This document shows positions 31,800 to 34,231 of a DNA stretch of 34,231 bases, one piece after another. The stretch covers positions 1 to 34,231 of the forward strand of contig MGWR01000046.1 of NCBI GenBank assembly GCA_001801085.1. Reading direction: 5' to 3'. The notes below the pieces were generated by a model. The model ran no database searches. It was not told the DNA's origin and worked only from the letters and a program-made list of their open reading frames with translations. Position 1 is the stretch's first letter. Every line of letters starts with the position of its first letter. Made by a program: the position numbers and the translations under genes. Source of the DNA: Gallionellales bacterium GWA2_60_142. GTDB lineage: Bacteria; Pseudomonadota; Gammaproteobacteria; Burkholderiales; Gallionellaceae.

Positions 31800-33674
31800 T
31801 CACCATTGCAACGCCCGCATCTGCGCGCTTTTCTTTTTCTGGTGGGAGTGCATGCTGGCGACGATGATGTCCAGCACGGCGATCGCGTCCAGCACGAACG
31901 GCCCCTTGTTCAGCATGATGCATTCGGCGCGTTCGGCCATCGCGGCGTCGGTGACCTCGGCGCGGGTCAGCATGTTCTGCTTGACCAGTCCTTCAAGCAC
32001 CTGCGTCGCCCAGATCACCGGCACCTGCGCCGCTTCGCACAGCCACATGATTTCTTCCTGCGTCTCAGCGAGCTGTTCATAGCCCAGCTCAACAGCTAGG
32101 TCGCCGCGCGCGATCATCACGCCGAACGGATGGCTGCCCGCGCCGCGGATGATGATCTCGGGCAGGTTCTTTAGCGCGCGCCGGGTCTCGATCTTGGCGA
32201 CGATGCCCAGCTTGTCCGCGCCGCGCTTCGCCAGTTCGTCTATCAGTAATTGCATGTCCTCGCCGCTCTGGACAAAGGAGTAGCCGACGATGTCCGCATG
32301 CTTGACGATGCAGTCCAGGTCCTCGCGGTCCTTCCCGGTGAGCGCCGGCAGGGTTATGTCGGTGTCCGGAAAGTTCAGCCCCTTCTCGGGCGCGAGCTTC
32401 GATCCCTGCGAGCGGGCGCGGGTGATCTTCAGCAGCGCGCCTTCGTCGTTCAGCTCGGCGACTTCGGCGCAGATATGGCCGTCGTCGATCAGCACCCGCT
32501 GGCCGGTCTTCAGGCAGTCGAAGATCGCCGGTTCGGCGCAGGAAATGTGGGCGGGGATGAGGCGACCGTTCGCCTCGTCGATCTTCGTCGGCTCGCCCGG
32601 CAGCGGCTTGCGGGTCAGTTGCAGCATGTCGCCGATGCGCAACAGGATGTCGACGGGCGGCGCGATCACCGCGCCCACCTTGCATTCGGCGTCCGCATGG
32701 CGCAGGACGCTGCCTTCTTCCAGATACGCGGAGTTGCGCGACGAGGCGAGCACTTCGAGTTTGGACAATCGTTCCTCGACGATCAGTGTGACGGCCTTGC
32801 CGCGCAGATCGGTCAGCGAAATCTTGTCGCCCTTTTTCACGCGTTTCAGCCAAGCGGGATCGACGCTCAACCGCGCCGGCAAGCGATTTCCCAGCACGTC
32901 CTTGATGGCTTCTCGCCCCGGCGCGCCGCTGGCGTCCAGCATCACCGTCGCGGATTCGAGGAAGGAACCGCGGCTGTCGCGTCGCGGCTTGAGACGAACC
33001 ACGCCATGGTCGAACGCGACCGGGCCGGTGCGCAGTTTCTGTCCCGCGAGGTCCATCAGTATCTTGCAGGAGCGTCCGGTTTCCTTTTCCGCCTGACGGA
33101 CGAAGGTCGCCATCTTGCGCCAGCTCTCCGGCGTGTCGTGCGCGCAGTTGATGCGGGCGGAATCCATGCCGCGCTTGACCAGCTCCCTGACGAACCCAAA
33201 GTCCGTGGCGGCCTCGCCGGGCAGCGTCACCATGATGCGCACCTGGCGGTTCTTCGGCGCGTTGCCCAGCAGCCGCTTGGTCAGCTTGTTCAGGTGCGCT
33301 GCGGTCTTGGCAAAGGCAGTGGCGGTGGACTGTATCTTCTTCGTTTCGGGACGCTCGCCGGTCAGCGCCTTTAGCGCCTGGATGACGGCCTCCAGATTCG
33401 CGAGCACATGCTCCTCGGTGCGGCCCAGCGACGACAGGCCGAGGGCCGCGAGCTGCGACTGAACGGGCCGCAAATCCTGGCGGCGCAGCCCGATGTAGGC
33501 CGCCATGTTCTGCGCGGAAGGTTTGAAGCCGCGCCAGTGGATATGCGGCTGCCATGCTTCGAGACAGGCCTTTTGCGTCTTCTTGACCTTCGCACGTATG
33601 CGCTTCAGTTCGGCCAGCAGCTTCAGCAGCTGCTTGTCGTCGACCGCGCTGTTCGCGAGAGGCGAGGCGTTCAT
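31800..33674 (-). CDS. Atypical long pyruvate kinase-like protein
   Basis: A 624-residue protein read from ATG 33674. Residues 1 to about 140 are a helical domain with no counterpart in normal pyruvate kinases. Then come RIMVTLPGEAATDFGFVRELVKRGMDSARINCAHD (substrate region), CKILMDLAGQKLRTG and, in the C-terminal half, GIVAKIETRRALKNLPEII, MIARGDLAVELGYEQLAETQEEI and WATQVLEGL. Normal enzymes have about 470 residues; this one also seems to lack the C-terminal allosteric domain. The chain ends soon after AECIMLNKGPFVLDAI. Confidence 0.85.
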   Translation of the reverse strand: MNASPLANSAVDDKQLLKLLAELKRIRAKVKKTQKACLEAWQPHIHWRGFKPSAQNMAAYIGLRRQDLRPVQSQLAALGLSSLGRTEEHVLANLEAVIQALKALTGERPETKKIQSTATAFAKTAAHLNKLTKRLLGNAPKNRQVRIMVTLPGEAATDFGFVRELVKRGMDSARINCAHDTPESWRKMATFVRQAEKETGRSCKILMDLAGQKLRTGPVAFDHGVVRLKPRRDSRGSFLESATVMLDASGAPGREAIKDVLGNRLPARLSVDPAWLKRVKKGDKISLTDLRGKAVTLIVEERLSKLEVLASSRNSAYLEEGSVLRHADAECKVGAVIAPPVDILLRIGDMLQLTRKPLPGEPTKIDEANGRLIPAHISCAEPAIFDCLKTGQRVLIDDGHICAEVAELNDEGALLKITRARSQGSKLAPEKGLNFPDTDITLPALTGKDREDLDCIVKHADIVGYSFVQSGEDMQLLIDELAKRGADKLGIVAKIETRRALKNLPEIIIRGAGSHPFGVMIARGDLAVELGYEQLAETQEEIMWLCEAAQVPVIWATQVLEGLVKQNMLTRAEVTDAAMAERAECIMLNKGPFVLDAIAVLDIIVASMHSHQKKKSAQMRALQW

Positions 33675-33685
33675 TTGTGCAGGCG

Positions 33686-34231
33686 TTAAATCGCCACCGG
33701 CGCCTTGATCGCCGGATGCGGATCGTAGCCTTCCAGCGTGAAGTCCTCGAACCTGAAGCCGAAGATGTCGCGCACTTCCGGATTGATCTTCATCGTCGGC
33801 AGCGGGCGCGGTTCGCGCGACAGTTGCAGCGCGGTTTGCTCCATGTGGTTCGAATACAGATGTGCATCGCCGAAGGTGTGTACGAAGTCGCCGTACTCCA
33901 GCCCGCACACCTGCGCCATCATCATCGTCAACAAGGCATATGAAGCGATGTTGAACGGCACGCCGAGGAAAATGTCGGCGCTGCGCTGGTAGAGCTGGCA
34001 CGACAGCTTGCCGCCCGCGACATAGAACTGGAAGAACGCATGGCAGGGTGCGAGCGCCATCCTGTCCAGTTCGCCCACGTTCCACGCCGAGACGATGATG
34101 CGGCGCGAATCCGGGTTGTTCTTGAGCTGATCGACTGCGATCTTGATCTGGTCGATCACGCGGCCGTCCACCGCCTCCCACGAGCGCCACTGCTTGCCGT
34201 ACACCGGCCCGAGATTGCCGCTCTCGTCCGC
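33686..34231 (-). CDS. thyA: Thymidylate synthase (partial, runs off right edge)
   Basis: The last 181 residues are present. The catalytic cysteine is in [46 protein letters not shown] and [12 protein letters not shown] are family marks. The frame is open through position 34231 ([15 protein letters not shown]), so the N-terminus lies outside the window. Confidence 0.96.
   Translation of the reverse strand, partial: ADESGNLGPVYGKQWRSWEAVDGRVIDQIKIAVDQLKNNPDSRRIIVSAWNVGELDRMALAPCHAFFQFYVAGGKLSCQLYQRSADIFLGVPFNIASYALLTMMMAQVCGLEYGDFVHTFGDAHLYSNHMEQTALQLSREPRPLPTMKINPEVRDIFGFRFEDFTLEGYDPHPAIKAPVAI

Noticed and set aside
32250-33374. Plus-strand frame of 374 codons opposite the pyruvate kinase-like gene
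   Set aside because: Antisense shadow; the minus-strand product has recognisable pyruvate kinase motifs.

Overview
The window looks like chromosomal DNA of a diazotrophic betaproteobacterium. GC-rich codon use, Rnf and NifL/NifA of the proteobacterial type, and a thyA-folA housekeeping flank fit this. The overall layout reminds me of Gallionellaceae/Sideroxydans-like or other Nitrosomonadales genomes, but the genus cannot be fixed from the sequence alone. About 27 kb is a nitrogen-fixation accessory island. It holds cofactor assembly, electron supply, protection and regulation, but not nifHDK, nifB or nifUSV, which must lie elsewhere.

Layout. 1-478: start of a sensory/chemotaxis-like gene leaving the left edge, with its own sigma54 promoter and NifA-type site. 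958-2681: an Fe-S LRV-repeat protein and a partner, behind a second sigma54 promoter. 2678-4373 (minus): a small unknown protein and a secreted thioredoxin/CcdA-like membrane redox protein. 4443-13823 (plus): a long NifA/sigma54-driven run: nifE, nifN, nifX, rseC-like, DUF269, a CCE_0567-like protein, fdxB, a thioredoxin-like [2Fe-2S] ferredoxin, an unknown, nifZ, a SagB-type oxidoreductase, an ankyrin protein, an unknown and a glutaredoxin. 13952-21301 (minus): rnfABCDGEH, an unknown, nifF, cowN and an unknown. 21302-21547: a compact two-way control region with candidate sites for NtrC, NifA, IHF and two sigma54 promoters. 21548-26883 (plus): nifL, nifA and a globin-coupled GGDEF-EAL protein. 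26988-27741: three small genes (Nif11-like, a DUF6156-like protein, a Cys-rich protein) with a terminator-like hairpin inside the second. 27792-34231: mostly housekeeping genes (YajD-type HNH protein, VF530-type, pseudouridine synthase, DUF3820, RIO kinase, YkgJ, folA, an atypical pyruvate kinase, thyA).

Working model (inference): nitrogen limitation acts through NtrC on nifLA. NifL inhibits NifA when oxygen or fixed nitrogen is present. NifA with sigma54 then turns on nifENX and followers, rnf-nifF-cowN, the LRV pair and the chemotaxis-like gene. Rnf and NifF supply low-potential electrons, NifEN/NifX build FeMo-co, and CowN protects nitrogenase from CO. Intergenic spaces are rich in short palindromic repeats. 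Two of these palindromes are interrupted by the same 60-bp hairpin element, which shows compensatory base changes between its copies. No CRISPR array, tRNA, rRNA or transposase gene was seen.
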